Shown one piece after another: positions 1 through 7,815 of a stretch of DNA of 64,000 nucleotides. Source of the stretch: Methylorubrum sp. B1-46 (GTDB taxonomy: Bacteria; Pseudomonadota; Alphaproteobacteria; Rhizobiales; Beijerinckiaceae). Positions within the stretch are counted from its first letter, which is position 1; the number at the start of each line of letters is the position of its first letter. The position numbers and the translations under genes were made by a program. Location of the stretch: the NCBI RefSeq assembly GCF_021117295.1, contig NZ_CP088247.1, forward strand, positions 2,061,001 to 2,125,000. Direction: 5' to 3'. The notes under the pieces were generated by a model. The model saw only the letters and a list, made by a program, of their open reading frames with translations. It did not search any database and was not told the DNA's origin.

Positions 1-879
1 GGCGGCGATCCCCTCGGGATGGTCGCCGACATCGATCACGGTGAGCGTCTTCAGGGTCGCGGGATCGAACACCGTCACGGTGTTGGAATACTGGTCGGTC
101 ACGAACCCTTTGCCGGCGGCGAACGCGATCACGTAGGGCCGCTGGCCGGTGGCGACCCGGCCCGTCTCGCGGCCGGCCGCGATATCGATGGCCGAGACAT
201 CGTTCGAGACCACGTTGGCGGTGTAGGCTCGGGTCCCGTTCGCCGAGAGGGTGAGGCCGAACGGGTGCTGGCCGACCGCGACGCGCCGCGCCTCCCGGCG
301 CGTGCCCACATCAATGATCGAGACCGAGTCGGATTCGCGGTTGGCCACCAGCAGCGTGGCGCCGTCCGGCGTGACGGCGATGCCGGACGGAGATTTGCCG
401 GTGGCGATCTCGCCCTCCAGTGTCAGGCCCTCCGCCTTCGGGCGCAGCACGAAGACGCGGGTGCCGTACCAGTCGGCGACGTAGACCTCGCCGGATTTCG
501 GATTGACGCCGATGCCGAGCGGGCCGCCGGGCAGGCCGAGGCTCGCCGTGACCTTGCGCGCGTCGAGGTCGATCACCGAGACGCCGTGCCCCTCGGGGCG
601 GGTGACGTAGGCGATCTTCCGGTCGGGCGAGAGGGCGATGCCGGCCGGTGACCCCGGCACGGGGATCGATTGCAGGATCTTCTTCGACGCGAGGTCGACG
701 ATCTCGACGGCGTTGCCGAGTTGCGCCGTGACGAGGGCTTCCTGGGCCAGGGCGGGGACGGAGAGCGAGGCTATTCCGAGGAGGCCCCAGATCCAGGCTC
801 TCCCCCCGCGGCCGGAGGGAGCGTTGGATGGCCGGCGCGCCCGCCGATCGGATCGAAGCATGCCGGCCATCCGCATCAT
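1..879 (-). CDS. YVTN-type beta-propeller exported protein (3' end beyond window)
   Basis: The reading frame enters from the left edge, so its C-terminus is missing; about 293 codons are visible. After a basic N-terminus there is a hydrophobic segment ending in an ALA-type cleavage site, then repeated blades of the form SVIDV / P-x-GI-x-(L/V)-(S/T)-(P/A)-(D/N)-G typical of YVTN/NHL propellers. It resembles the propellers that accompany PQQ-dependent alcohol oxidation, and the LutB-like propeller at 7816-8823. Four in-frame ATGs lie between 859 and 879. The outermost (877-879) has an AAGG Shine-Dalgarno element that overlaps the stop codon of the upstream SRPBCC gene, which favours co-translation. 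Substrate and partner are unknown; a periplasmic scaffold or binding role is inference. Confidence 0.8.
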   Translation of the reverse strand, partial: MMRMAGMLRSDRRARRPSNAPSGRGGRAWIWGLLGIASLSVPALAQEALVTAQLGNAVEIVDLASKKILQSIPVPGSPAGIALSPDRKIAYVTRPEGHGVSVIDLDARKVTASLGLPGGPLGIGVNPKSGEVYVADWYGTRVFVLRPKAEGLTLEGEIATGKSPSGIAVTPDGATLLVANRESDSVSIIDVGTRREARRVAVGQHPFGLTLSANGTRAYTANVVSNDVSAIDIAAGRETGRVATGQRPYVIAFAAGKGFVTDQYSNTVTVFDPATLKTLTVIDVGDHPEGIAA

Positions 880-886
880 CGAAGCC

Positions 887-1417
887 TTACGAGCCCTTCT
901 CGGCCTTGGCCTTCACGTTCTCCAGGCCCGCCTTGTAGAGGCCGAGCACGGCCTTCTTCGAGGCCTCGTCGTTCAGCTCGGGCGGGGGATCGTTGTTCAT
1001 GTAGCCGCGGTAGAACGCGCCGCGCCACGTCATCTTCGATTTCGCACCGTCACCCTCGATCTCGATCGTCGAGGAATAGTCGTTCACCGGCAAGGTCTTC
1101 ACGTCGACCTTGGTGATCCGGTACATCAGGGTCTTCTTCTCGGCGTCGTACTTGGCGAGCTCTTCCTCGACCGTGGCGCCGCCCTTCAGCGTCAGCGTGC
1201 GGGTCGCCTTGACCTCGTTGCCGCCCTTGCCCTCGGTCTTCTCGACCACGGGGATCCAGCTTCCGTCCTGGAAGTTGCCGACGATCGCCCAGACCTTGTC
1301 GGCGGGGGCGTTGATCTCGATCGACTCCGACACCTTCTGCCGGGTCGGGCCGTGCGCCTGCGCGGCAAACGTCACCGTGGCGAGCGCCGCCACGGCGGCG
1401 AGCGTCCTGAACTTCAT
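887..1417 (-). CDS. MxaD-like SRPBCC exported protein, copy 2
   Basis: A 176-residue exported protein. Signal peptide at residues 1-21 (MKFRTLAAVAALATV...AQAHG), then one START/SRPBCC (polyketide-cyclase-like) domain with the family's IEINAPADKVWAIVGNF opening. I chose the ATG at 1415-1417 because GGGAGGAG sits 6-8 bases upstream and the signal peptide starts there; a further-upstream start would add a non-signal extension. It is clearly paralogous to the neighbour at 1483-2016, with a shared FYRGYMNNDPPPELNDE-like C-terminal block. Family knowledge: MxaD is a periplasmic accessory factor of methanol dehydrogenase. That this copy serves methanol or lanthanide-dependent oxidation is inferred from neighbours only. 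Confidence 0.85.
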   Translation of the reverse strand: MKFRTLAAVAALATVTFAAQAHGPTRQKVSESIEINAPADKVWAIVGNFQDGSWIPVVEKTEGKGGNEVKATRTLTLKGGATVEEELAKYDAEKKTLMYRITKVDVKTLPVNDYSSTIEIEGDGAKSKMTWRGAFYRGYMNNDPPPELNDEASKKAVLGLYKAGLENVKAKAEKGS

Positions 1418-1482
1418 GTGTTTTCTCCTCCCGTTGAGGCCGCCGAGCATGGCAGCCTCACCCTTCGTTCGAGCGACTTGTG

Positions 1483-2016
1483 TCAGGAGCCGCTCTTCTC
1501 AAGCCTGGCCTTGAGGTTCTCAAGGCTGGCATGAACCCAGGCCCGCACGCGCTTCTCCGAACTCTCATCGTTGAGTTCGGGCGGCGGGTCGTTGTTCGGA
1601 TGGCCGCGGTAGAACGCGGCCCGCCACTCGACCCGCGCCTGCGCGCCCTCGGGCTGCACCGAGATCGTAGCCGAGTAATCTTTGGCCGGCAGGTCGGCGA
1701 CCTCGTTCTCGAGGATGTAGTAGGCGAAGCTTTTGCGCTCGGGATCGAGCTTGCGGGCCTCCTCGACGATGACGTGGCCGTTCTTCAGCGTCAGGCGAAA
1801 GACCGGCTTGTCGGCGCTCCCCTGCCGCTCAGCCCGCGCCACGTTCTCGATCCAGCCCGCATCGGCCGGGTTGCCGACCACCGACCAGACCTTGTCGGGA
1901 GAGGCGTCGATGGTGATGCTCTCGACGATCTTGCGCCGCGTCGGCGCGTGCTGGGCCTCTGCAGCGATGGTGGTCACGGCGAGCGCCGCGGCGGCGAGCA
2001 GTGCGATCCGCTTCAA
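1483..2016 (-). CDS. MxaD-like SRPBCC exported protein, copy 1
   Basis: 177 residues. Signal peptide about 1-22 (MKRIALLAAAALAVTTIAAEAQ), then an SRPBCC fold domain beginning IVESITIDASPDKVWSVVG. It starts with TTG (2014-2016), supported by AAGGAGA about nine bases upstream and by the signal peptide beginning exactly there; no in-frame ATG gives a signal peptide. It lies 37 bp downstream of the DUF447 gene and upstream of its paralogue (887-1417), so it appears to sit in the same minus-strand operon as the methylofuran genes. Function probably as for MxaD-type proteins (periplasmic, alcohol-dehydrogenase associated), by homology only. Confidence 0.82.
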   Translation of the reverse strand: MKRIALLAAAALAVTTIAAEAQHAPTRRKIVESITIDASPDKVWSVVGNPADAGWIENVARAERQGSADKPVFRLTLKNGHVIVEEARKLDPERKSFAYYILENEVADLPAKDYSATISVQPEGAQARVEWRAAFYRGHPNNDPPPELNDESSEKRVRAWVHASLENLKARLEKSGS

Positions 2017-2053
2017 ACCAGCAATCTCCTTGGGGATGTCTTGAAACCTCGCC

Positions 2054-2650
2054 TCACTGGGGGCGGCTCGTCCCGTCGAGGACGCGGCCGGTGCGCCCGA
2101 GGGCCCCCGCGACCTTGTCCTCGATCCACTCCCAGGCCTCGCGTTCAGTAGGGCCGGCGGTCTTGGCGATGGCTATGGCATGATAGGCCATCTCCGTCAG
2201 GATCTTTTCCGGCTCCAGCATGTGGAGCCGCGTGGACAGGATCGCCGCCTCGATCACCGCCGCTTGCGCCCGGTTGTAGCCGATGAACGGCACATGGCTC
2301 ACCGCATGCACCATCCGCCCGCGATAGCGCGGCCGCTGGGGATCGTCCTCGATCGCCGCCACTTCGAACTCGGCATGGCCGAAGCACTCGGCCAGCCGCT
2401 TGCCGGGGATGCGGTCGCAATCCACCACCGGCCAATCGCGCCGCCCCGTCACGACGCCGGCGATCACCCGCACATCGCTGGGTGCCGAGGCCGTAAAGTA
2501 GGGGCGCTGCGCGAGGTTCTCGATCGTCGGCGAGGGCCGGAACGGGGCGAGCACGAACTCCTCGCCCTCGCGGATCAGGCCGAACGGCACGAGATGCAGC
2601 GCGCCCGTCGCCGACAGGGTCGTGACGACGGTTTCCAGGATCAGCGGCAT
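2054..2650 (-). CDS. DUF447 family protein (flavin-reductase-like fold) in C1-cofactor cluster
   Basis: 198 residues, cytoplasmic with no signal peptide. The N-terminus (LETVVTTLSATGALHLVPFG) and the central block PVVDCDRIPGKRLAECFGHAEFEV match my memory of the DUF447 family, which is shared by methanogenic archaea and H4MPT-using methylotrophs. It starts one base after the stop of the mfnF-like gene (TGAGATG), so it is probably translated in tandem with it. The family occurs with tetrahydromethanopterin / methanofuran genes, but I know of no established reaction. The fold suggests FMN binding; a role in C1-carrier biosynthesis is inference from context. Confidence 0.78.
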   Translation of the reverse strand: MPLILETVVTTLSATGALHLVPFGLIREGEEFVLAPFRPSPTIENLAQRPYFTASAPSDVRVIAGVVTGRRDWPVVDCDRIPGKRLAECFGHAEFEVAAIEDDPQRPRYRGRMVHAVSHVPFIGYNRAQAAVIEAAILSTRLHMLEPEKILTEMAYHAIAIAKTAGPTEREAWEWIEDKVAGALGRTGRVLDGTSRPQ

Positions 2651-2651
2651 C

Positions 2652-4244
2652 TCAGCTTCGGCCCTCGTCCGTCACCAGGCGGCCGCAGACGATGCGACCG
2701 CTTTTCGGCTCGGCCAGTCGGTCGGGCTCGGCCAGTTGGTCGGGCTCGGCCTCCTGGCCGCGTCCCGTTTCGGTCTCGGGTGCGCTCGCGCCCTGCTCCG
2801 GTTCGGCCGCGGCGGCGCGCTCGGCGGCGGGCGCCTCGGGGCCGCTATGCTTGGTGTGGGCGGCTTTCGTCGGCCCGGCCGTCTTGAAGGCGGTGGTGTC
2901 CTCCTGGGTTCGGTCGGCGGCGCAGCCCCAGTCGAGCGGCTCGTCCTGCACGTAGCGCTTGCCGAGCCGGAACGCGGTCTCGGCCTTGGTCAGCTCACCC
3001 CCGAGATAGAAGGCGTGCGCGCCGTCGCTTTCCACGCTCAGTTCGGGGAAGAAGGCCATCGCGTCGGTGCCGGTGGTGTGACGGTCGCGGTTGTAGACGT
3101 GGATGCCGTCCTCGGCCACGACGATGCGGTAATTGGGATCGCGCACCTCCGCGGCGAGGGCCGCGATTTCGTCCGGGGTCTGCACGAACGGGCGCTTGTC
3201 GTGAAGCGCCAGAAGGTCGCGGCCGTAGCCTTTGGGCAGGGCGGCGTCTTCCTTGGCCGCGTACATCACCCGGCGGGCGGCGTCGTGCTCCTCCACCGTG
3301 CGGCGGGTGTGGTTCGAGACCTGCACGATGAGCACGTTGCGGATGGCAAGTTCCGAGCACATGCCGACGAGGAGCGCGGTGACGCCGAGGCTGTCGGCCT
3401 CGGTCAGCTCGGTCAGGTTGCCGGTGCCCATCATCATCTCGATGTTCGGCCAGCGCGCGCGAATCTCGCGGTAGCGGACGATCGAATCGACGAAGCCGAA
3501 ATGGATCGGCTCCAGGATCGGGTCGGCCATGTAGGGACGGCCCGCCCGCTCCATCCGCTCGATGGCCCGATCCAGCGAGGGCAGGTCGTCGGGCCGCATC
3601 GGCACGAGGATCGGCACCGCGTCGGTCTCGAAAGCGAGGTCGAGCGTCTCCTCATTGAGGCTCAGCAGATAGTCGGCGCCGGCGCGCGCGCCGCGGGTCA
3701 ATTCGTCGAGCGAGAAGGAATCGACGCTGACCTTCAGCCCGGCGCCCTTCAGTGCCCGCACGCTGTCCTCGAGATGCGGAAAAGCCGTGTCCGGCAAGCC
3801 GCCGAGATCGATCACGTCGGCACCGCGGCGCGCAAGGTCGAGGCCCTTGGCCAGGATCTGGTCCGGCGTCATCTTCGAGGCGTCGACGATCTCGGAGAAA
3901 ATGCGCAGGTCGTGGCGCGACAGGTCGACCTTGCGCCCGGTCAGGCCGAGGTAAGCCGGCAAATCGACGATTTCGTCGGGACCTCGCTCGACCGGTAGGC
4001 CGAAATGCTGAGCCAGGGCGTCCGGGTTGGCGCGGCAGCGGCCGGGCAGGACGATGCGGGTCGCGCCGTCGGGCATCTGCACCCGGCGCTTGATGATCTC
4101 TTCGGTCATCAGCGCGGCGACCTTCACCCCGGCATCGGCAATGCTCCAGGTGAAGCGCTCGGCCGGCAGCGTGGCGGCGACCTTCTCGAGGCGGGCATGG
4201 GCCAGCTTGCCGGTGATGAAGACGAGGTGTTCGGGCGCGCTCAT
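2652..4244 (-). CDS. mfnF: Dihydropteroate synthase-related protein, MfnF-like (methylofuran assembly)
   Basis: 530 residues. The N-terminal ~150 residues are a domain specific to the archaeal DHPS-related family (begins LVFITGKLAHARLEKVAA). The central region carries pterin-binding TIM-barrel features: ADVIDLGGLPDT, KVSVDSFSLDEL, MADPILEPIHFGF and MMGTGNLTELTEADS. In methanogens a DHPS homologue (MfnF) joins the aminomethylfuran diphosphate to gamma-glutamyl-tyramine; its place next to mfnE and mfnB here supports that over folate or H4MPT synthesis. The start overlaps the kinase stop (ATGA). The last ~80 residues are an Ala/Glu/Pro-rich tail with repeated A-E-P-D units (matching DNA repeats near 2703-2750) that is not part of the barrel. 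The alternative is a true dihydropteroate synthase for H4MPT. Confidence 0.75.
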   Translation of the reverse strand: MSAPEHLVFITGKLAHARLEKVAATLPAERFTWSIADAGVKVAALMTEEIIKRRVQMPDGATRIVLPGRCRANPDALAQHFGLPVERGPDEIVDLPAYLGLTGRKVDLSRHDLRIFSEIVDASKMTPDQILAKGLDLARRGADVIDLGGLPDTAFPHLEDSVRALKGAGLKVSVDSFSLDELTRGARAGADYLLSLNEETLDLAFETDAVPILVPMRPDDLPSLDRAIERMERAGRPYMADPILEPIHFGFVDSIVRYREIRARWPNIEMMMGTGNLTELTEADSLGVTALLVGMCSELAIRNVLIVQVSNHTRRTVEEHDAARRVMYAAKEDAALPKGYGRDLLALHDKRPFVQTPDEIAALAAEVRDPNYRIVVAEDGIHVYNRDRHTTGTDAMAFFPELSVESDGAHAFYLGGELTKAETAFRLGKRYVQDEPLDWGCAADRTQEDTTAFKTAGPTKAAHTKHSGPEAPAAERAAAAEPEQGASAPETETGRGQEAEPDQLAEPDRLAEPKSGRIVCGRLVTDEGRS

Positions 4245-4858
4245 GCGGCGGGCCTTTTGCAGGAAGAGTCGGGGCCTCGGATCACGATCGCCCCGGTATA
4301 GCCGGCGGCAAAGCGCGGGAAGGCGGCATCGACGAGGCCGCCCTGCGCGAGCGAAGCCGGATCAGTTCGCGCCGGGATATTGGCCGACTTAACCAGAATG
4401 CAGCGTTCCGCGCCGAGCATACCCGCGAGCCAGAGGGCGAGGCTGTCGGAGGTAACCGCCCAGCTCTCGGCGATGTCGGGATGGCCGGCTTTGAGCGCAA
4501 CCGGGTCCCAGATCACCGAGCGGTCCTGAGCGAGGGCCTCGGCCACGGCTTCCGAGCTTACGGCAACGGCGAGCCGCGGTTCGATTGCGAAGAACACCTC
4601 GGCCATGCGGCTCATGGCGTCGAGGGCGAGGCGGTGGGCGAGCCCGTCATCGAAGCCGAGCGCGGCCTGCGCCGTCCGCACCGCGTCGGCGAAGGGGCCG
4701 CCGCCGGGGACGACCGCCACAGAGGCTTGGTCCGCGCAATCGGCAAGGATGGTGCGAAGCCGGGCCCCATCGGAGACGAGGCTGCCGCCGATCTTGATGA
4801 CGGTGCCGCCTGAATCCCCCCTTCTGCCGGCGAGAGGGGTTGGCGTTGAACTTGTCAT
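4241..4858 (-). CDS. mfnE: Amino-acid-kinase-family protein, MfnE-like
   Basis: 205 residues of the aspartate/glutamate/uridylate kinase superfamily: TVIKIGGSLVSDG near the N-terminus (phosphate-binding KxGGS), VAVVPGGGPFADAVR (GGGxxA) and a C-terminal VKSANIPAR...GAIVIRGP. In methanofuran synthesis MfnE converts aminomethylfuranmethyl phosphate to its diphosphate. Here the gene lies between mfnB (5 bp upstream) and the MfnF-like gene, with which it overlaps by four bases. I placed the start at the ATG 4856-4858; a longer frame exists upstream but overlaps mfnB. A GTG at 4869 would extend it by a few residues. Confidence 0.75.
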   Translation of the reverse strand: MTSSTPTPLAGRRGDSGGTVIKIGGSLVSDGARLRTILADCADQASVAVVPGGGPFADAVRTAQAALGFDDGLAHRLALDAMSRMAEVFFAIEPRLAVAVSSEAVAEALAQDRSVIWDPVALKAGHPDIAESWAVTSDSLALWLAGMLGAERCILVKSANIPARTDPASLAQGGLVDAAFPRFAAGYTGAIVIRGPDSSCKRPAA

Positions 4859-4863
4859 AGCTG

Positions 4864-5577
4864 TCACGCCGCGTCGGCCTGCGGGCCGACGCGCATCGCC
4901 GTCACCGCCCGCGCGACACGCGTGCCGTCGAGCGCCTTCCGCCGGTTGCCGTCGTGGCAGAGGCCGCCGCGGAAGCCGAGATAATCGGGGTTGAGCCTCG
5001 CCAGCGCCGGGATGTCGGCAAGCCCGAGCGAACCGGCAAGCCCGCTCATCAGGCCGTGCGCGCGGCAACCGGCGACGAAGGCGGCGAGCCGCGGCCCGGA
5101 TATGAGGGCGGGAAGCGCCGTTCCGGTTTTGCCGCGTGTGTCGATCATGGCTCCGACGAAACCTGCTGCAACCAGACGCGCGGGCAACCCGTCCCCGTCG
5201 AGGCCGTCCTCGGCGAACAGCACGCCGATCACCCGGCCCGGCGCCTGCGCGGCGGCCTCGGCCAGGGCAGCGTCATTCGCGGTGCCGACCGCGATCTTGA
5301 TGAAATCCACCCCCGTCACGGCCATCGCTGCGATGGCGGCGGCGATCGCGGTGCCCGTGCCGTCACCGGCCACCGCGCTGGTGACCGCCCGCCCGCCGAT
5401 ACCGTCGACGATGGCGCGGACGGTCTCGGGCGGGAGGGCGCCCAGCGCCCCGCGCTCGGGATCCTTGGCATCGATCAGGTCGGCCCCGGCCCGGAGCGCG
5501 ATCAGGGCTTCGTCGGGCCCGCGCACGCTGACGAGCAGGCGGGGACGCGCGGAGGAAATCGGTTGGATGTCGGACAC
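4864..5577 (-). CDS. mfnB: (5-formylfuran-3-yl)methyl phosphate synthase
   Basis: 237 residues, DUF556/MfnB family: makes the furan moiety of methanofuran or methylofuran from two glyceraldehyde-3-phosphates. Recognised by RLLVSVRGPDEALIALRAGADLIDAKDPERGALGA (given here as the region covering residues 13-47), whose Lys in DAKDP is the expected Schiff-base residue, by VDFIKIAVG, and by the C-terminal YLGFRGGLCHDGNR. It starts with GTG (5575-5577); the Shine-Dalgarno is weak. First gene of the minus-strand run mfnB-mfnE-mfnF-DUF447. Cytoplasmic. The product feeds the cofactor of the formyltransferase/hydrolase complex used for formaldehyde oxidation in methylotrophs (family knowledge). Confidence 0.88.
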   Translation of the reverse strand: MSDIQPISSARPRLLVSVRGPDEALIALRAGADLIDAKDPERGALGALPPETVRAIVDGIGGRAVTSAVAGDGTGTAIAAAIAAMAVTGVDFIKIAVGTANDAALAEAAAQAPGRVIGVLFAEDGLDGDGLPARLVAAGFVGAMIDTRGKTGTALPALISGPRLAAFVAGCRAHGLMSGLAGSLGLADIPALARLNPDYLGFRGGLCHDGNRRKALDGTRVARAVTAMRVGPQADAA

Positions 5578-5622
5578 GGGGAACGTTCTTGCTCAGCCTT
5601 GCGCGCCCGCACAAGCCCCGCT

Positions 5623-6144
5623 TCAGGAACGGCCGGGCAGCGGCTCGGCCAGCAGGCGGTTCTTCACGATCCAGCGCGCGGCGTGGGACCAGTCGTCGTC
5701 GGTGTTGGCTCTTATCACGGCTTGGCCCTGGCGCACGACCTTGCCGCTCTCGGCTTCAGTGATGGTGACGACGAGGCTGAACAACTGGTTGGCGCCCTTG
5801 TCGGCGAAGGTGGTCACGGCAAGCTCCGCCCCGAGCGCCTTGGCGATCGGCGCGGTGCAGCCGTTGCACTTGTAGAGCGGGCTCTCCTTGCGGATTTCTT
5901 CCGCCTGAGGGCCGAGATCGACGCTCTGAAGGCCGCCCTTCTCGGCGAGCTGCTTGCGCAGCACCTCGGTGACGAGATCGAGGCGCTTCTGGTCGGCCGG
6001 CAGCGGCTTGCGGCCATAGGCCAGGGTCGGGTCGTTCACCTCCGCCGGGAAGATCGCCGCCTTGCGCGCCGACTCTTCTGCCGAGGCCGCCCCGCAGATC
6101 GCGAACAGGAGAGCGAGAGCGGGGGAGAGGGCGCGAAGTCGCAT
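5623..6144 (-). CDS. DUF3280/DUF2380-type exported protein
   Basis: 173 residues from the ATG at 6142-6144. Signal peptide about 1-22 (MRLRALSPALALLFAICGA) ending ASA-E. The mature part has an NxTL-rich alpha/beta region and a CNGC pair near the middle (YKCNGCTAP), then AVIRANTDDDWSHAARWIVKNRLL. This pattern fits the DUF3280 proteins found beside PQQ-dependent alcohol oxidation genes. A longer in-frame start at 6228 exists but would bury the signal peptide, so I rejected it. It is transcribed away from lutA, with which it shares the 6145-6354 intergenic region. Function unknown; periplasmic location is predicted. Confidence 0.78.
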   Translation of the reverse strand: MRLRALSPALALLFAICGAASAEESARKAAIFPAEVNDPTLAYGRKPLPADQKRLDLVTEVLRKQLAEKGGLQSVDLGPQAEEIRKESPLYKCNGCTAPIAKALGAELAVTTFADKGANQLFSLVVTITEAESGKVVRQGQAVIRANTDDDWSHAARWIVKNRLLAEPLPGRS

Positions 6145-6308
6145 GGGATGTGTGCCTGGATCGGGCGCGGTGCCGCGCGGACCGACTGTAACTTGGCTTG
6201 CCGGATCATTTGGCAACGGTCGGCGCAATCGTCCCAGAGCGTATCGGCGGGGGCGGCGATGGATGCGAGCCAGGTCGCGATCGCGCCGTCCAGGGAATGC
6301 GGGCTCGT

Positions 6309-6328
6309 AATCTTATGAAAATCTTATG
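6309..6328. promoter_or_regulatory. 11-bp-phased direct repeat AATCTTATG upstream of lutA
   Basis: AATCTTATG occurs at 6309-6317 and again, identically, at 6320-6328. The 11-base period equals about one helical turn, and the pair ends 26 bases before the lutA start codon at 6355. It stands out in a GC-rich background. Such phased direct repeats are typical of activator or repressor half-sites, so this is a candidate operator or promoter element for the lut cluster. No factor can be assigned from sequence. Confidence 0.4.
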
Positions 6329-6354
6329 CTTCCGTCGTTGAGGCCGGTGGCAAG

Positions 6355-7638
6355 ATGTTGCTAGCCTGCCGGGCAATGCGTTCGTCCGTCTCGACTCTCC
6401 TCGCCGTCGGCCTCGCGACCAGCCTGGCCGCGGCCCTGACCGTTCCCCTGCACGCCCAGGAGCCGAAGGCCGCCACCGGCGAGCCGCCGGCGGGCTCGCC
6501 GACCGCCGGGGCGGCCGCACCGGTTCCCAGCTCCGAGACGCGCGTCGCCGTGCTCTATCGCCCGGTGCCGGCGCCGTCCTCCTACGATGCGGAGGCCGAT
6601 CCCGAGGATCTCGGCGTCGCCGGCGCGCGGATGGCGGTGAAGGACAACAACACCACCGGCCGCTTCACCAAGCAGACGTTTGCCCTCGACGAAGTCGCCC
6701 TCGAAGCCGAGCAGAATCCGGTCGAGGCCGCCAAGGCGTTGGCGGACAAAGGCGTGAGATTCTTCGTGCTGACCCTGCCGGCTGCCGAGGTGCTGGCGGT
6801 GGCCAACGCCCTGAAGGATACGGGGGCCGTCATCCTCAATGCCGGCGCGCCGGACGACCGGCTGCGCGGGGCCGATTGCCGCGCCAACCTGTTCCATGTG
6901 CTGCCGAGCCGCGCCATGCGGACGGATGCCCTGGCGCAGTACCTGACGCTGATGCGCTGGCGGAAGATCTTTCTGATCGTCGGTCCGAGCGAGCGCGACA
7001 AGGCTTACGCGGAGGCGATGAAGAACTCCGCCCGCAAGTTCGGGCTGAAGATCACCGCGGAAAAGCCCTGGACCTTCGGGCCCCTGGCCAAGGCCCGCGG
7101 CGACACGCCGACCCGGGCCGAGGCGATGGTCTTCACCCGCGGGCTCGACTACGACATGGCCGTGGTCGCCGACGAGGAGGGCGATTGGGGCGATTACGTC
7201 CCGTTCCGCACCGTCGATCCGCGCCCCGTGGCCGGAACACAGGGGCTGATCGCCACCACTTGGCACCCGACGCTGGAGACCTGGGGTGCGGCCCAGGCGC
7301 AGAACCGCTTCCGCCGGCTCGCCGGCCGCCTGATGCGGCCGCTCGATTATCAGGTCTGGGCGGCGGTGCGCACCGTCGGCGAGGCGGCGACGCAGATGCG
7401 GGGCACCGATCCGGCCAAGCTCGCCGCCCACTTCGTCACGCCCGACTTCTCGCTGCCGGCCTACAAAGGCGTCTCTCTGACCTACCGGCCCTGGGACCAT
7501 CAGTTGCGCCAGCCGATCATCGTGGTGCAGCCCAAGGCGATGGTCTCGGTGGCGCCCGAGCCCGGCTTCATCCACCAGCGCACGCCGCTCGACACGCTCG
7601 GCACCGACGAGCCGGAGACGGCGTGCAAATTCCGGTGA
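6355..7638 (+). CDS. lutA: Periplasmic ABC substrate-binding protein, lanthanide uptake
   Basis: 427 residues. N-terminal signal peptide (hydrophobic stretch VSTLLAVGLATSLAAALTV, cleavage near HAQ), then a type-I periplasmic binding-protein fold (VAVLYRPVP...; a central VILNAGAPDDRLRG; MRWRKIFLIVGPSERD). It belongs to the PQQ-alcohol-dehydrogenase-associated ABC binding proteins. Gene order matches the lut cluster I know from M. extorquens AM1, where this position is lutA. An alternative start is the ATG at 6376, which gives a tighter signal peptide. It leads the operon lutA-G, with candidate regulatory repeats just upstream. Binding of a lanthanide or lanthanide chelate is from the literature on the cluster, not visible here. 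Confidence 0.85.
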   Translation: MLLACRAMRSSVSTLLAVGLATSLAAALTVPLHAQEPKAATGEPPAGSPTAGAAAPVPSSETRVAVLYRPVPAPSSYDAEADPEDLGVAGARMAVKDNNTTGRFTKQTFALDEVALEAEQNPVEAAKALADKGVRFFVLTLPAAEVLAVANALKDTGAVILNAGAPDDRLRGADCRANLFHVLPSRAMRTDALAQYLTLMRWRKIFLIVGPSERDKAYAEAMKNSARKFGLKITAEKPWTFGPLAKARGDTPTRAEAMVFTRGLDYDMAVVADEEGDWGDYVPFRTVDPRPVAGTQGLIATTWHPTLETWGAAQAQNRFRRLAGRLMRPLDYQVWAAVRTVGEAATQMRGTDPAKLAAHFVTPDFSLPAYKGVSLTYRPWDHQLRQPIIVVQPKAMVSVAPEPGFIHQRTPLDTLGTDEPETACKFR

Positions 7639-7815
7639 CGAGCGTTCCGGGCCGCTCTGAGGCGAAACAGCGACCGATGCGGCAATCGACCACCCGGCCA
7701 GCGACCGCACGCCGCCCGTTTTTCCTTTGAGCACCGGCCGGCGAGGGCCATGTCGCTGCAACAGTTTTCAACGCGGGCGCGCAACGACGCGCCGGAGACG
7801 ACAGGGAGGACGCCG

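Noticed and set aside
2652..4244. Plain folate dihydropteroate synthase
   Set aside because: Length, N-terminal domain and overlap with mfnE/mfnB fit the archaeal DHPS-related (MfnF) group better; folate genes are absent nearby.
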